The position numbers and the translations under genes were made by a program. Shown piece after piece: positions 8,001 through 15,294 of a stretch of DNA of 22,373 nt. Location of the stretch: contig CAKTOX010000030.1 in the NCBI GenBank assembly GCA_934590355.1, positions 1-22,373 on the forward strand. Direction: 5' to 3'. Source of the stretch: an uncultured Oscillospiraceae bacterium. GTDB taxonomy: Bacteria; Bacillota; Clostridia; Oscillospirales; Oscillospiraceae. Below the pieces are notes generated by a model, which made no database searches, was not told where the DNA came from, and saw only the letters and a program-made list of their open reading frames with translations. Numbering within the stretch: the stretch's first letter is position 1; each line of letters opens with the position of its first letter.

Positions 8001-11000
8001 CCGAGCTGCCAGAACACCTTGTGGTTAACATAATCATCGGAGTTTGCGAGCACGGGTTCAAACGAAAACACAAGCTGCGCATTTTCAATATCCTCCCTTG
8101 CGCGAATTTCGACCTCGCGCATTTCGCCGTTTTCACTGCCCGACACGGCAATCGTGCAGCGCGAATCAAAGCTTTCGCAATCGCACGAAAACGTGCAGGA
8201 TATTTCGGAAAACTCCCACATATACTCGCTTTCGCTGCTCGGATATGGCAGAAGCGAGTGCTCTGCTTTGTCAAACACGAGGCTAATACGGGCGGTGCTG
8301 TCCAAATCGAGACTGTGAAACGGAGACGCATAAACGAGCATTTCCCGACAGGTGGCGCGGCAGAGTCCGCTTTCGGTTAACATAATATTATACGCGCCGT
8401 TTGACAGCAGCGCACAGCTTGGCTGCGCATAGTTAACGCCGTTCCCGCGCGACTCCCACTGATGCTGCATGAATGCGTCGGGCTTTTCTGACTTTTCGTC
8501 ATCCGCGGGTAAAATTTGCGCGCCGTATGGTATCTTTTCCTCCAGCAGAGCGCGGTGCGCCGACATTTCGGGGATGGACATAAAAGCCTCGTGCACCCCG
8601 CCGCACAGGGCGTTTGTTATTGCCAGCAGGCTCATGCCGAGGTGGTGTGCCATGAAGCATCTCACACGCTCCCCGCCGCCCGAGCGGCAGCGCGAGGGAG
8701 TGAAATCAATTGCCTCGATGAAGCCGAATTTCCCGTGCGCGCCATGATTTTCGAGTCTGTGCAGATTGCGCAGTGCACCGTTAAAATCGAGCCCCAGCGC
8801 GAGGAAGGTTGCATACGGCGCGATGACAAGCTCCTTGTCCTGCCCGCGCTTGAGCGCAAGAGCGGCGCAGCCGTGAGCCTTGTAGCGATAGTTAAGGGCC
8901 GGATCAAGTGAGAAAAACGCGCTTTCCGATATGCCCCACAGTCCGCTGCGGCTCCTGCGCCGTTTCTGCACGAAGACGCACAGCTTTGCCGTTTCGTACA
9001 GCAGACTGCCGGGTGTGAGCGGCAGAAACAGCGTCGGCATGAGATATTCAAACATCGTGCCCGTCCAGCTGACCATTCCGCGGTAGCCTCCGCATTGCCG
9101 CATCGCGCGCGAGAGCTTGCGCCAGTGCCGCCGTGGTACGTCGCCCTTTGCAACGGCGGCGTAGCTCGTCAGCTGAGCCTCGCTTGCCATGAGGTCATAC
9201 AGCCCCGGCGAGGGCGTGCCCTTGTCGAGGTCTATACCTATATAAAACAGACTGCGCTCATCGTCGTAGAAAACGGAAAAATCCATCGGCCGCATGATTT
9301 TATCGAGCCTTTGAGCGAGCTGGATTTCGCCGACTGCTTTGAGCATCGCGCTTGCCGCCGCCATGCAGACATAGAGATTGCCGCAGTCCACCGTTGAGAG
9401 ATACCTCGGCTCAAGCGGCCGCAGCGTGCGGGTGTCATACCAATTGCACAGGTGGCCGCGGTGCTTCGTGAGCTTCTCTACGGAGTCGAGCATATTACCG
9501 ATAAAATCGGCTGCGCGCTCGGAGCTTATGATACCCAACCTTTGCGCACACATGGCGCTCATGAGCGCAAGTCCGATATTCGTCGGCGAGGTGCGGTGCG
9601 CTATGCCGACGGGCGGCTGCTCCTGAAAATTATCAGGCGGCAGGAAATTATCCTCGGGCGTGCAGAAGCGCTCAAAATAGCTCCAAATTTCCCGCGCGCA
9701 GTCGGTGAGATATTTTCTGTCGGTGTCGGATATATCGGCGTTCTTCCGAGCGGGAAGCGCGAGAGCGGCTGCGGCAAGCGGCGCGGCGATCCAGAACAGC
9801 CCTACCGTTTTTGCGAATGCTCCCGGTGCGAGGGCAACAAGAGCAAAGCCCGCCGCGAGGCAGGGCCACATATTCGCAATGTAGCCGAACACGCCGAAGC
9901 GCCGCTCGTCGCCCTGCGCCGCAGTCTGCCATTCAAGAAGATTTTTCCCGCTGACTGCCATGCGCCACACGGCTGCCACAGCCGCCGAGAGCGATACCCA
10001 CGCCTCATACGGCAGCAGCCACAGCCGCAAAAGCGTCATTACGAGTGCGCTGCCCATGCCGCCGAGCACGCGGCTGTGGTATCTCACGCCGAGCGCGTCG
10101 GGCTTATTTGACGCAAGCTCCGTGAGTGATATTAAGAGCCCCGAGCCGAGCGCCAAGACTGCCGCCCACGCTGCCGCCCTGAGCCCGCTCACCTTGAGCA
10201 AGAATCCGAGGAAGATCGCCGTGAACGTTGCGGGAGCTATCATGCTGCGCCGCAGCGAATCAAACAGCCGCCAGCGCTCGATATCGGGCAGCGCCGCGTC
10301 GAATATCCAGGGCGAATTCTGCCAATCTCCGCGTATCCAGCGGTGGCTGCGCCTGTAATAGGCAAGGGGAGAGGCAGGGAAGGAATCGGAAAACTCGGTG
10401 TCGCTCATGTATCCGCCGCGCAAGAACGCGCCCTCAAGCGCATCGTGCGAGAGAACTCTGCCGTCGGGAATGTGTGCTTTTGAGCATATAATGAGAGAAG
10501 CGGCGTCGATGATACCCTTGCCGGAGAAGCCGCCGCGGTCGAAGAGATCCATGCCGACCTCGCCGCAGGTCGAAGCGTAGGCCTCGCAGCCGCCGCGCCC
10601 TGCAAATACGCGGGAAAAGCCGGTTTTGCCGCTGGAAGCGAGCGTCGTTGACATTTTCGGGTGTATGATGCCGTGACCTGCGGTGACGCAGCTGCGCCGG
10701 GTGTCTAAAACGGGCGTATTCATGGGATGGAGCATAGCACCTATAAGCTCCGACAGTGAGCCGGGAGTCGGGCTCGTGTCGCTGTCAAGGGTTATGATAA
10801 ACCTCGAACCGAGCAGAGCTTTCAAATCGCCTGCCGTGACCTCAAGCTCGCTTTCGCCGCCCGACATTAAACGCGCCAGAGCGAGCAGTGCGCCGCGCTT
10901 GCGCTCGAAGCCTGAATACCTGCCGCGCCCGGAGTCGAGTGTTCTCGGTCTTGTGAAAAGATAAAAGCCGCCGCCGTATTTTTCGTTCAGTGCGTCGATA

Positions 11001-12217
11001 TGCTCCGCCGCGGCGCGAATTATATCCCCGTCCTCGGGTAAGAGCTCGCAGTCTGCCTCGGGCAGATCGGCAAGAATACCGAAAAGCAGATTTTTCCCGC
11101 AGTCGCGGTTTGCCAACGAAAACTCCTCGAGCCTGCGCGTAAAATACGCCGCCCCTTCTGCCGATGACAGCAGCGCCGATATGACGCACACCGTCCTGCC
11201 GTCGTCGGGCACGCCGTCCGTGATCTTTATCCTCGGCAGCCTTCGCGGCGGCACGGCAAGCGTTATTATATAGTCCAGCAGCGTCTTTATAAGCTCCGAC
11301 GCCGGCAGCAAAAGCAGCAGCGCCGTGGCTGCGCTGTGGGCTGAAAAACCGCACAGCAGCGTCAAAAACAGAGTTAAAAGTACGTTTAGCCCTATATACG
11401 CTGCGCTGCGCCGTTTTTCGTCGGGCACAGGCAGAAGATAATACCCGACGTGCCGCTGCACCCCCTCGCCCTTGCGGCATTTTTCAATGAGCTGCCTCGC
11501 AAAAACGTGCTCCTCAAGCCCGCTTTGAGCTGCAAGGCGCGAGAGCCTTGCTCGGTAGTTGTCGCGGCTTTCGTCGTCCATGCGCGGATACACTCCGGCG
11601 GGGTCTGCCATAAGCTCCGCCTCGGCAAGATCGGCGCTGCGCAGAAACGCTCTCCGATCGAGCTCCGCCATCGCCCTCAACGAGGAAAACAGCGCGGCAA
11701 AGCCGTCCGTGAGCGTGTCCGGCGAGGAGCTTGAGGACAGCTTGCGGCAGTGCTCGGCGAGTGCCGAAAGAAGCTGCGAGCGCAGCACCGCGGGAAAAAG
11801 CTCAAGCTCCGCGTGAGTAAGCGGACACACGCTTTGATAGCCGTGCAGATACTCCCTCATACGCTCCGCGGCAAGCCTCATGCCGAGCGCAGAGAGCATA
11901 TCCCGACACATTACCGGCAGCAGCTCCCCCTCAACTCCGCTGCGCATTTTTCCCGTGTGCGCAATGTCGCCGAGCGCAGCCTTGCCCTCGCGCAGCGCAA
12001 TATAGCGGTTATCCAGAAGCCAACGGCACGCCTCGGGCATCTCCTGCGCATCACCGAAGCGCTGCCCGACAAGGCGATAGGCCGAATTTATCTGCCTGAG
12101 CGCATCCTTTAGCTCACCCTTGAGACTTGCGCACGAGTGCAGCGCCGTGGGGCGGTTGAGCCTTGCGCAGCTTGCCGCCCGCTCGAAGATCTGACTGTTT
12201 TTGTTCCTGTTTTTCAT
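5036..12217 (-). CDS. Cyclic beta-1,2-glucan synthase-like multidomain membrane enzyme (GT84, GH189-type, GH94)
   Basis: This 2393-residue protein has the architecture of NdvB/ChvB-type cyclic beta-1,2-glucan synthases. After a helical N-terminal region there are membrane helices at roughly 272-325. A GT84 glycosyltransferase follows, with LDSDTSPTPG (Asp478, Asp480) and HRWIRGDWQ (625-633). A second membrane block spans about 660-825. Next comes a glycoamylase/GH189-like cyclisation domain (about 850-1260: NFLPPDNFQEQPP, NWYDTRTL, SWTGTMFEYLMPTL). A beta-sandwich and a GH94 phosphorylase-like domain fill the C-terminal half, with GDWNDGM (Asp2105-Asp2108 region, general-acid motif) and GWTWYTGSSGW near the end. 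In known enzymes UDP-glucose is polymerised, then cyclised by the middle domain, and GH94 trims chain length. It is somewhat shorter than ChvB (about 2800), but all parts are present. ATG 12215-12217 follows AGGAG. No exporter gene (ndvA-like) is in the window. Its 3' half carries seven copies of TTATGTWAAC. Confidence 0.9.
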   Translation of the reverse strand: MKNRNKNSQIFERAASCARLNRPTALHSCASLKGELKDALRQINSAYRLVGQRFGDAQEMPEACRWLLDNRYIALREGKAALGDIAHTGKMRSGVEGELLPVMCRDMLSALGMRLAAERMREYLHGYQSVCPLTHAELELFPAVLRSQLLSALAEHCRKLSSSSSPDTLTDGFAALFSSLRAMAELDRRAFLRSADLAEAELMADPAGVYPRMDDESRDNYRARLSRLAAQSGLEEHVFARQLIEKCRKGEGVQRHVGYYLLPVPDEKRRSAAYIGLNVLLTLFLTLLCGFSAHSAATALLLLLPASELIKTLLDYIITLAVPPRRLPRIKITDGVPDDGRTVCVISALLSSAEGAAYFTRRLEEFSLANRDCGKNLLFGILADLPEADCELLPEDGDIIRAAAEHIDALNEKYGGGFYLFTRPRTLDSGRGRYSGFERKRGALLALARLMSGGESELEVTAGDLKALLGSRFIITLDSDTSPTPGSLSELIGAMLHPMNTPVLDTRRSCVTAGHGIIHPKMSTTLASSGKTGFSRVFAGRGGCEAYASTCGEVGMDLFDRGGFSGKGIIDAASLIICSKAHIPDGRVLSHDALEGAFLRGGYMSDTEFSDSFPASPLAYYRRSHRWIRGDWQNSPWIFDAALPDIERWRLFDSLRRSMIAPATFTAIFLGFLLKVSGLRAAAWAAVLALGSGLLISLTELASNKPDALGVRYHSRVLGGMGSALVMTLLRLWLLPYEAWVSLSAAVAAVWRMAVSGKNLLEWQTAAQGDERRFGVFGYIANMWPCLAAGFALVALAPGAFAKTVGLFWIAAPLAAAALALPARKNADISDTDRKYLTDCAREIWSYFERFCTPEDNFLPPDNFQEQPPVGIAHRTSPTNIGLALMSAMCAQRLGIISSERAADFIGNMLDSVEKLTKHRGHLCNWYDTRTLRPLEPRYLSTVDCGNLYVCMAAASAMLKAVGEIQLAQRLDKIMRPMDFSVFYDDERSLFYIGIDLDKGTPSPGLYDLMASEAQLTSYAAVAKGDVPRRHWRKLSRAMRQCGGYRGMVSWTGTMFEYLMPTLFLPLTPGSLLYETAKLCVFVQKRRRSRSGLWGISESAFFSLDPALNYRYKAHGCAALALKRGQDKELVIAPYATFLALGLDFNGALRNLHRLENHGAHGKFGFIEAIDFTPSRCRSGGGERVRCFMAHHLGMSLLAITNALCGGVHEAFMSIPEMSAHRALLEEKIPYGAQILPADDEKSEKPDAFMQHQWESRGNGVNYAQPSCALLSNGAYNIMLTESGLCRATCREMLVYASPFHSLDLDSTARISLVFDKAEHSLLPYPSSESEYMWEFSEISCTFSCDCESFDSRCTIAVSGSENGEMREVEIRAREDIENAQLVFSFEPVLANSDDYVNHKVFWQLGIEAKNESNCLMLHRLARSRQEEVWLCVACDRDIAVRASETAPDGALSAPFVSVAAQLSLKASERTRLRFSLCAADSPEGAYSGAQHMLAQGPGEYGAMVAACASLTHMNAAEVGKAMSLLGKLLFVSAAQPFPAKNELWRYGISGDLPIICCPQNEDIEAVTRRFCLLRACGVYADLVFFTDEGGEYCRPVYSKVRDTLAAHGLEALLGTHAGVRILPTEAQPLVSSAAACIIGAEARRRTFSAPPRTVKSPHRGIGAAIKHEYGDDGSFVFYVNQALPSRVWSTMLTNGRMGYIAADTGMGNMWFQNAREMRLTPWVNEPDAVSGPESLELVTDNSRHSLFAAADGASCRVKFAYGCAVWEKNFGSSATRCTAFVPPDTDARVFIIELFGEPCGSIEWKCELLLAENENDHTAASVNYVNSVFTASSSRSAIDGLQFRAVCSAPVLGYTCDLLSWSYGEYDERTSDLSYPVFAAEFETQPVTVLVCGCTQEDDLIKLCKPEAAFSALERTRAHWLKICTGLTLKGCGAADNYMSGWAVYQTLACRLMGRCSMYQSGGAVGFRDQLQDAVNLILIDAGLARSHILSACRHQYLEGDVMHWWHSTAGSDKGVRTRCSDDLLWLVWALCEYTEKTGDFEICERLEYYVNSPPLEAHERDRYETPPCSDCSESVLEHACRAIELCIARGRGEHGLLLFGSGDWNDGMDKIGDESVWLSWFFACCVRRFSELLMSLCKPSSGKYRALAAEIGQAADSSWDGEWYLRGFWPDGAPLGSKSCGECRIDSIAQSWACFCAEAQNSRADTALDSALRLLFDRERKIIKLFDPPFCGGGRDPGYIRSYGAGFRENGGQYTHAALWLAMACLRRGRAGDAWEILCALLPENHELREYLAEPFVLAADVCTAAGHEGEAGWTWYTGSSGWYFRVFAEELLGLRLWHGGLYIRPTLPEGFPDCRITLRPLGKTPLKICIGVDGIFVNGEKYDGKNIPYA
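5797..8385 (-). repeat. Seven copies of the 10-mer TTATGTWAAC inside the glucan synthase gene
   Basis: On the minus (coding) strand TTATGTAAAC or TTATGTTAAC occurs at 5797-5806, 6059-6068, 6499-6508, 6737-6746, 7175-7184, 8024-8033 and 8376-8385. All copies have the same orientation, and an eighth is at 15259-15268 on the plus strand. They are read as Leu-Cys-Lys (two), Tyr-Val-Asn (four) and Met-Leu-Thr (one), so the word is kept across all three frames. The base before it is A in five of the seven copies. Such an AT-rich word is very unlikely to recur by chance in this GC-rich gene. Its function is unknown. Confidence 0.8.
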
Positions 12218-12374
12218 TAAAAAGCTCCTGTCGGCTCAATAGTTGTTATAATTGTCAGTTTTGCCGCAAAAAATCAAATATATTCGGCAGCGCTGACAAG
12301 AATAAATGCTTGACACTCAAAACGCGGTATGCTATACTCTGTAAAGCTAAAATCGTTTACAGGGAGGGGTAGCC
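12218..12374. promoter_or_regulatory. Divergent intergenic region between the glucan synthase gene and ylxM
   Basis: This 157-base AT-rich stretch feeds both arms. On the plus side it holds the near-consensus ylxM promoter. On the minus side TATAAC (complement of 12245-12250) could be a -10 for the glucan synthase gene, giving a short leader that includes its AGGAG site; no convincing -35 was found for it. A 69-codon open frame crosses this region but covers the promoter and the ylxM ribosome site, so it is not called. Confidence 0.5.
12310..12338 (+). promoter_or_regulatory. Sigma-A-type promoter of the ylxM-ffh operon
   Basis: TTGACA at 12310-12315 (perfect -35) and TATACT at 12333-12338 (5 of 6 matches to TATAAT) are separated by exactly 17 bases. 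Transcription would start near 12345, leaving a leader of about 30 bases with the ylxM Shine-Dalgarno sequence (GGGAGGGG, 12362-12369). Confidence 0.88.
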
Positions 12375-12701
12375 GTGGAAAACAGTGCGGTCATGCGTTC
12401 GATGCTGTTTGATTTTTACGGCGAGCTGCTGACTGATAAGCAGCGGGAGTACTTTGACCTGAGATATAACGAGGATCTTTCACTCGGCGAGATCGCCGAG
12501 CAGTGCGGCATATCGCGTCAGGGCGTTTGGGATATTATCCGCCGCGCCGAGACGGCTATGACCGAGATAGAGGAGAAAACGGGGCTTATAAAGCGCTTTC
12601 TTGAGCGCAATGCCCAGATAGACGAGCTTCAAAATGAGCTAAAAAGCATCGGGGTCTCCGATGAGGGCATCATGAAAAAGCTCGAAGGACTTAAAATATA
12701 G
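12375..12701 (+). CDS. ylxM: YlxM-family helix-turn-helix protein, SRP-associated
   Basis: This 108-residue protein is a YlxM/sigma-70-region-4-like helix-turn-helix protein. Residues 18-32 (LLTDKQREYFDLRYN) and the HTH at about 36-57 (LSLGEIAEQCGISRQGVWDII) are family hallmarks. A charged helical tail follows. YlxM is almost always encoded next to ffh in Firmicutes, and in streptococci it has been reported to act as an accessory to the signal recognition particle. A direct DNA-binding role is not established. The start is GTG at 12375-12377, preceded by GGGAGGGG with a short spacer. It is the first gene after the strong promoter, and ffh follows after 12 bases. Confidence 0.92.
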   Translation: MENSAVMRSMLFDFYGELLTDKQREYFDLRYNEDLSLGEIAEQCGISRQGVWDIIRRAETAMTEIEEKTGLIKRFLERNAQIDELQNELKSIGVSDEGIMKKLEGLKI

Positions 12702-12713
12702 GAGGCAGAGAGC

Positions 12714-14084
12714 ATGGCATTTGAATCATTGTCCGACAAGCTATCCGCTGCCTTTAAAAAGCTGCGCGGCAAGGGCAGACTGACCGCGGCAGACGTCAAG
12801 GAGGCAATGAAGGAAGTGCGCATGGCGCTTCTGGAGGCGGACGTCAGCTATAAGGTCGTAAAGGAGTTTACGAAAAGCGTGACCGAGCGCGCTTCCGGCG
12901 CGGACGTGCTTGAGGCGCTTTCTCCGGCACAGCAGGTCATCAAGATAGTCAACGAAGAGCTCGTCAAGCTCATGGGCAGCGAAAACCAGCGGCTCACCAT
13001 CGGCTCAAAGTCCCCGAGCATAGTCATGCTCGTCGGTCTTCAGGGCGCGGGCAAGACGACTAACGGCGCAAAGCTCGCGGCGTATATGCGCAAGCAGGGC
13101 AAGCGTCCGCTGCTGGCGGCCTGCGATATTTATCGCCCCGCTGCTATCAAGCAGCTCGAAACGGTCGGCAAGCAGCTTGACATTCCCGTGTTCCAGATGG
13201 GCACGACAAACCCCGTCGATATCGCCAAGGCTGCCGTCGAGCACGCCAGAAAGCACGGCAACGACCTTGTGTTTCTCGACACCGCGGGTCGCCTGCACAT
13301 CGACGAGGAGCTCATGCAGGAGCTGCAAAACATCCGCGACGCGGTCGAGCCGAGCGAGATACTGCTCGTTGTCGATGCGATGACCGGTCAGGATGCCGTG
13401 AACGCTGCAAATGCGTTTAACGACGCGCTGGGCGTCACCGGCGTCATGCTCACGAAGCTTGACGGCGATGCTCGCGGCGGCGCGGCGCTTTCGATAAAGG
13501 CCAGCACCGGAAAGCCGATAAAATTCATCGGCGTCGGCGAAAAGCTTGACCAGATAGAGCCGTTTTACCCCGACCGTATGGCGTCGCGTATCCTCGGCAT
13601 GGGCGACGTGCTCACGCTTATAGAAAAGGCGGAGCAGAGCTTTGACGAGAAGAAGGCTCTTGAGATGGCCGAGCGAATGAAGGCAAACCGCTTCTCGCTT
13701 TCGGACTATCTCGAGCAGATGCGCTCGCTCAAGGGCATGGGTGATATTAACGACCTTGCCGGCATGATACCGGGACTTGACGCGAAGGCGCTAAAGGGCG
13801 CGAAGTTCGACGAAAAGGGGCTTGCCCGCATCGAGGCGATAATCCTCTCGATGACTCAGGCAGAGCGCGACGATCCGTCGATCCTCAACGCCTCGCGCAA
13901 AAAGCGCATTGCCCTCGGCAGCGGTACCTCGGTCGTTGATATAAACCGTCTGCTCAAGCAGTTTGACGCGATGCAGGGCATGATGCGTCAGCTCTCGGGC
14001 AAAAACATGAAAAAGCTCCAGAAGCGCTTCGGCGGTATGGGCGGAGGCGGCGGCTTCCCCGGTCTGGGCGGATTTAAATTCTGA
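12714..14084 (+). CDS. ffh: Signal recognition particle protein Ffh (SRP54)
   Basis: Ffh is the GTPase of the bacterial signal recognition particle. It binds 4.5S RNA and signal sequences of nascent membrane proteins and docks with FtsY. The 456-residue protein has the standard order. The N domain is at about 1-90. The G domain has GLQGAGKTT (108-116), DTAGR (189-193) and TKLDGDARGG (247-256). The methionine-rich M domain runs from about 320 to the end, with the RNA-binding segment around SGTSVVDINRLLKQF and a glycine-rich tail. Length is normal and no key residue is missing. ATG 12714 follows AGGAGG with a short spacer. ftsY, often the next gene upstream of ylxM in other Firmicutes, is not here; the glucan synthase gene lies divergently upstream instead. 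Confidence 0.98.
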   Translation: MAFESLSDKLSAAFKKLRGKGRLTAADVKEAMKEVRMALLEADVSYKVVKEFTKSVTERASGADVLEALSPAQQVIKIVNEELVKLMGSENQRLTIGSKSPSIVMLVGLQGAGKTTNGAKLAAYMRKQGKRPLLAACDIYRPAAIKQLETVGKQLDIPVFQMGTTNPVDIAKAAVEHARKHGNDLVFLDTAGRLHIDEELMQELQNIRDAVEPSEILLVVDAMTGQDAVNAANAFNDALGVTGVMLTKLDGDARGGAALSIKASTGKPIKFIGVGEKLDQIEPFYPDRMASRILGMGDVLTLIEKAEQSFDEKKALEMAERMKANRFSLSDYLEQMRSLKGMGDINDLAGMIPGLDAKALKGAKFDEKGLARIEAIILSMTQAERDDPSILNASRKKRIALGSGTSVVDINRLLKQFDAMQGMMRQLSGKNMKKLQKRFGGMGGGGGFPGLGGFKF

Positions 14085-14148
14085 TTACCTGCGCTTAAAC
14101 GGCGTTTGTAATAATATTTTCAAGAAAAAACATGGAGGTGAATGATAA

Positions 14149-14385
14149 ATGGTAAAGATCAGACTTCGCAGAATGGGTGCAAAGAAGGCACCGTACTACC
14201 GCATCGTCGTTGCAGATTCCCGCTGCCCCCGCGACGGACGCTTCATCGAGGAGATAGGCACTTACGATCCCATGGCAGAGGGTGCAAACATTAAGGTCGA
14301 CATGGAGCGCGCAAAGTACTGGATCGCAAACGGCGCACAGCCCACCGAGACCGTACGCGGCCTGCTCACTAAGGTCGAGGCCTAA
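14149..14385 (+). CDS. rpsP: 30S ribosomal protein bS16
   Basis: This 78-residue protein is bS16 of the small ribosomal subunit. MVKIRLRRMGAKKAPYYRIV at the start and GTYDPMAEG in the middle are diagnostic. A Shine-Dalgarno sequence (GGAGG) precedes the ATG. The 64 bases between ffh and rpsP are AT-rich and show no convincing terminator, so co-transcription with ffh is likely. Codon choice is strongly biased, as expected for a ribosomal protein. khpA follows after 19 bases. Confidence 0.98.
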   Translation: MVKIRLRRMGAKKAPYYRIVVADSRCPRDGRFIEEIGTYDPMAEGANIKVDMERAKYWIANGAQPTETVRGLLTKVEA

Positions 14386-14404
14386 CAAGGAGTAACTTAC
14401 CGGC

Positions 14405-14635
14405 ATGAAAGAACTTTTGACCTATATCGTGCAGAGCCTCGTTGAGAAACCCGACGAAGTCTCTGTGACCGAGCGCGTTCACGGCGGCGAGACCGTATAT
14501 GAAGTACGCGTAGCCGACGGGGACATGGGCAAGGTCATTGGCCGGCAGGGCAGGATCGTCAAGGAGATCCGTATACTCATGCGGGCTGTAGCCCAAAGAC
14601 AGGGCAAGAAAGTTTCAGTCGATATTCTGGACTGA
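14405..14635 (+). CDS. khpA: KH-domain RNA-binding protein KhpA (YlqC)
   Basis: This 76-residue protein is a single KH domain with the GxxG loop IGRQGRI at residues 45-51. The family (YlqC/KhpA) binds RNA, often together with KhpB/Jag, and affects cell-envelope and division functions in streptococci; its targets here are unknown. The position directly after rpsP and before rimM is the usual one in Firmicutes. A spacer with AAGGAG lies in the 19-base gap from rpsP. The stop TGA is followed at once by TAA, and the terminator begins in the next bases, so it is the last gene of this transcript. Confidence 0.95.
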   Translation: MKELLTYIVQSLVEKPDEVSVTERVHGGETVYEVRVADGDMGKVIGRQGRIVKEIRILMRAVAQRQGKKVSVDILD

Positions 14636-14637
14636 TA

Positions 14638-14669
14638 AAAAGCAGAACGGATAAACCGTTCTGCTTTTT
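14638..14669 (+). terminator. Intrinsic terminator after khpA
   Basis: A perfect 13-base-pair stem pairs 14638-14650 with 14656-14668 around the loop ATAAA, and the 3' arm ends in a T run. It separates ylxM-ffh-rpsP-khpA from rimM-trmD-rsmA. Confidence 0.92.
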
Positions 14670-14711
14670 CATTTTTATATATAAAATCAAACGATTTTTG
14701 CCTCGCGGAAC

Positions 14712-14740
14712 TTGTTAAATCCCTGTTTTTGTGTTAGATT
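14712..14740 (+). promoter_or_regulatory. Possible promoter for rimM-trmD-rsmA
   Basis: TTGTTA (14712-14717) and TAGATT (14735-14740) are 17 bases apart, each matching 4 of 6 consensus bases. An overlapping TATACA lies at 14740-14745. A promoter is expected here because a strong terminator lies just upstream. The exact boxes are uncertain. Confidence 0.4.
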
Positions 14741-14769
14741 ATACACTGTACAACTATGGAGGTTTTCAC

Positions 14770-15258
14770 ATGGAAAAACTGCAGTATATAGAAGCGGGAA
14801 AGATAGTGAACACTCACGGTGTGCGCGGCGAGGTCAAGATACAGGTCTGGCTCGACAGCCCGGAGTTTATGTGCCGTTTTAAGACGGTATATATTGATAA
14901 TAAGCCTGTCAAAATGCTCTCGGCTCGCGTGCACAAGGGCTTTGTCATCGCGCAGCTTGAGGAGATAGGTGACATTAATGCGGCCATGGCGCTTAAAAAC
15001 AAAACCGTTTTCATCGACAGAAACGACGCCAAGCTCGGCAAGGGAGAATACTTCCTGTGCGACATCATCGGCGCTCGTGTGATTGACGAGGACGGCGCCG
15101 AGATCGGCATTCTCGAGGACATTCTCGAAACGCCCGCTGCGTCCGTCTACATCGTGCGCGGCGAGACCGAGCACATGATACCCGCCGTTCCGGAATTCAT
15201 TCTGAATACCGACGCCGAAAACGGAATAATAAGAGTACACCTCATCGAGGGTATGTGA
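14770..15258 (+). CDS. rimM: Ribosome maturation factor RimM
   Basis: RimM assists late assembly of the 30S subunit head, working near uS19. The 162-residue protein has the N-terminal RimM barrel with GKIVNTHGVRGEVKI at residues 10-24. The C-terminal PRC-barrel domain starts at about residue 90 (GEYFLCDIIGARV) and includes the typical HMIPAVPEFI segment. ATG 14770 is chosen because GGAGG lies seven bases upstream at 14758-14762. A longer frame beginning at 14731 would overlap the likely promoter and add residues foreign to the family. The stop is followed immediately by one copy of the TTATGTAAAC word and then, after 36 bases in total, trmD. Confidence 0.95.
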   Translation: MEKLQYIEAGKIVNTHGVRGEVKIQVWLDSPEFMCRFKTVYIDNKPVKMLSARVHKGFVIAQLEEIGDINAAMALKNKTVFIDRNDAKLGKGEYFLCDIIGARVIDEDGAEIGILEDILETPAASVYIVRGETEHMIPAVPEFILNTDAENGIIRVHLIEGM

Positions 15259-15268
15259 TTATGTAAAC
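15259..15268 (+). repeat. Eighth copy of TTATGTWAAC, between rimM and trmD
   Basis: TTATGTAAAC begins on the first base after the rimM stop codon, again in the sense orientation. It is the only copy found outside the glucan synthase gene. Confidence 0.7.
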
Positions 15269-15294
15269 TTATCTAGTGAAAGGCAAAGCGTGAT

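Noticed and set aside
5797..8385. TTATGTWAAC copies as internal -10 promoter boxes
   Set aside because: TATGTA/TATGTT match the -10 consensus poorly and no regular -35 lies 17 bases upstream.
12163..12372. 69-codon Cys-rich frame in the divergent region
   Set aside because: It overlaps the start of the glucan synthase gene, the ylxM promoter and its ribosome site; the Cys content is a chance result of frame.
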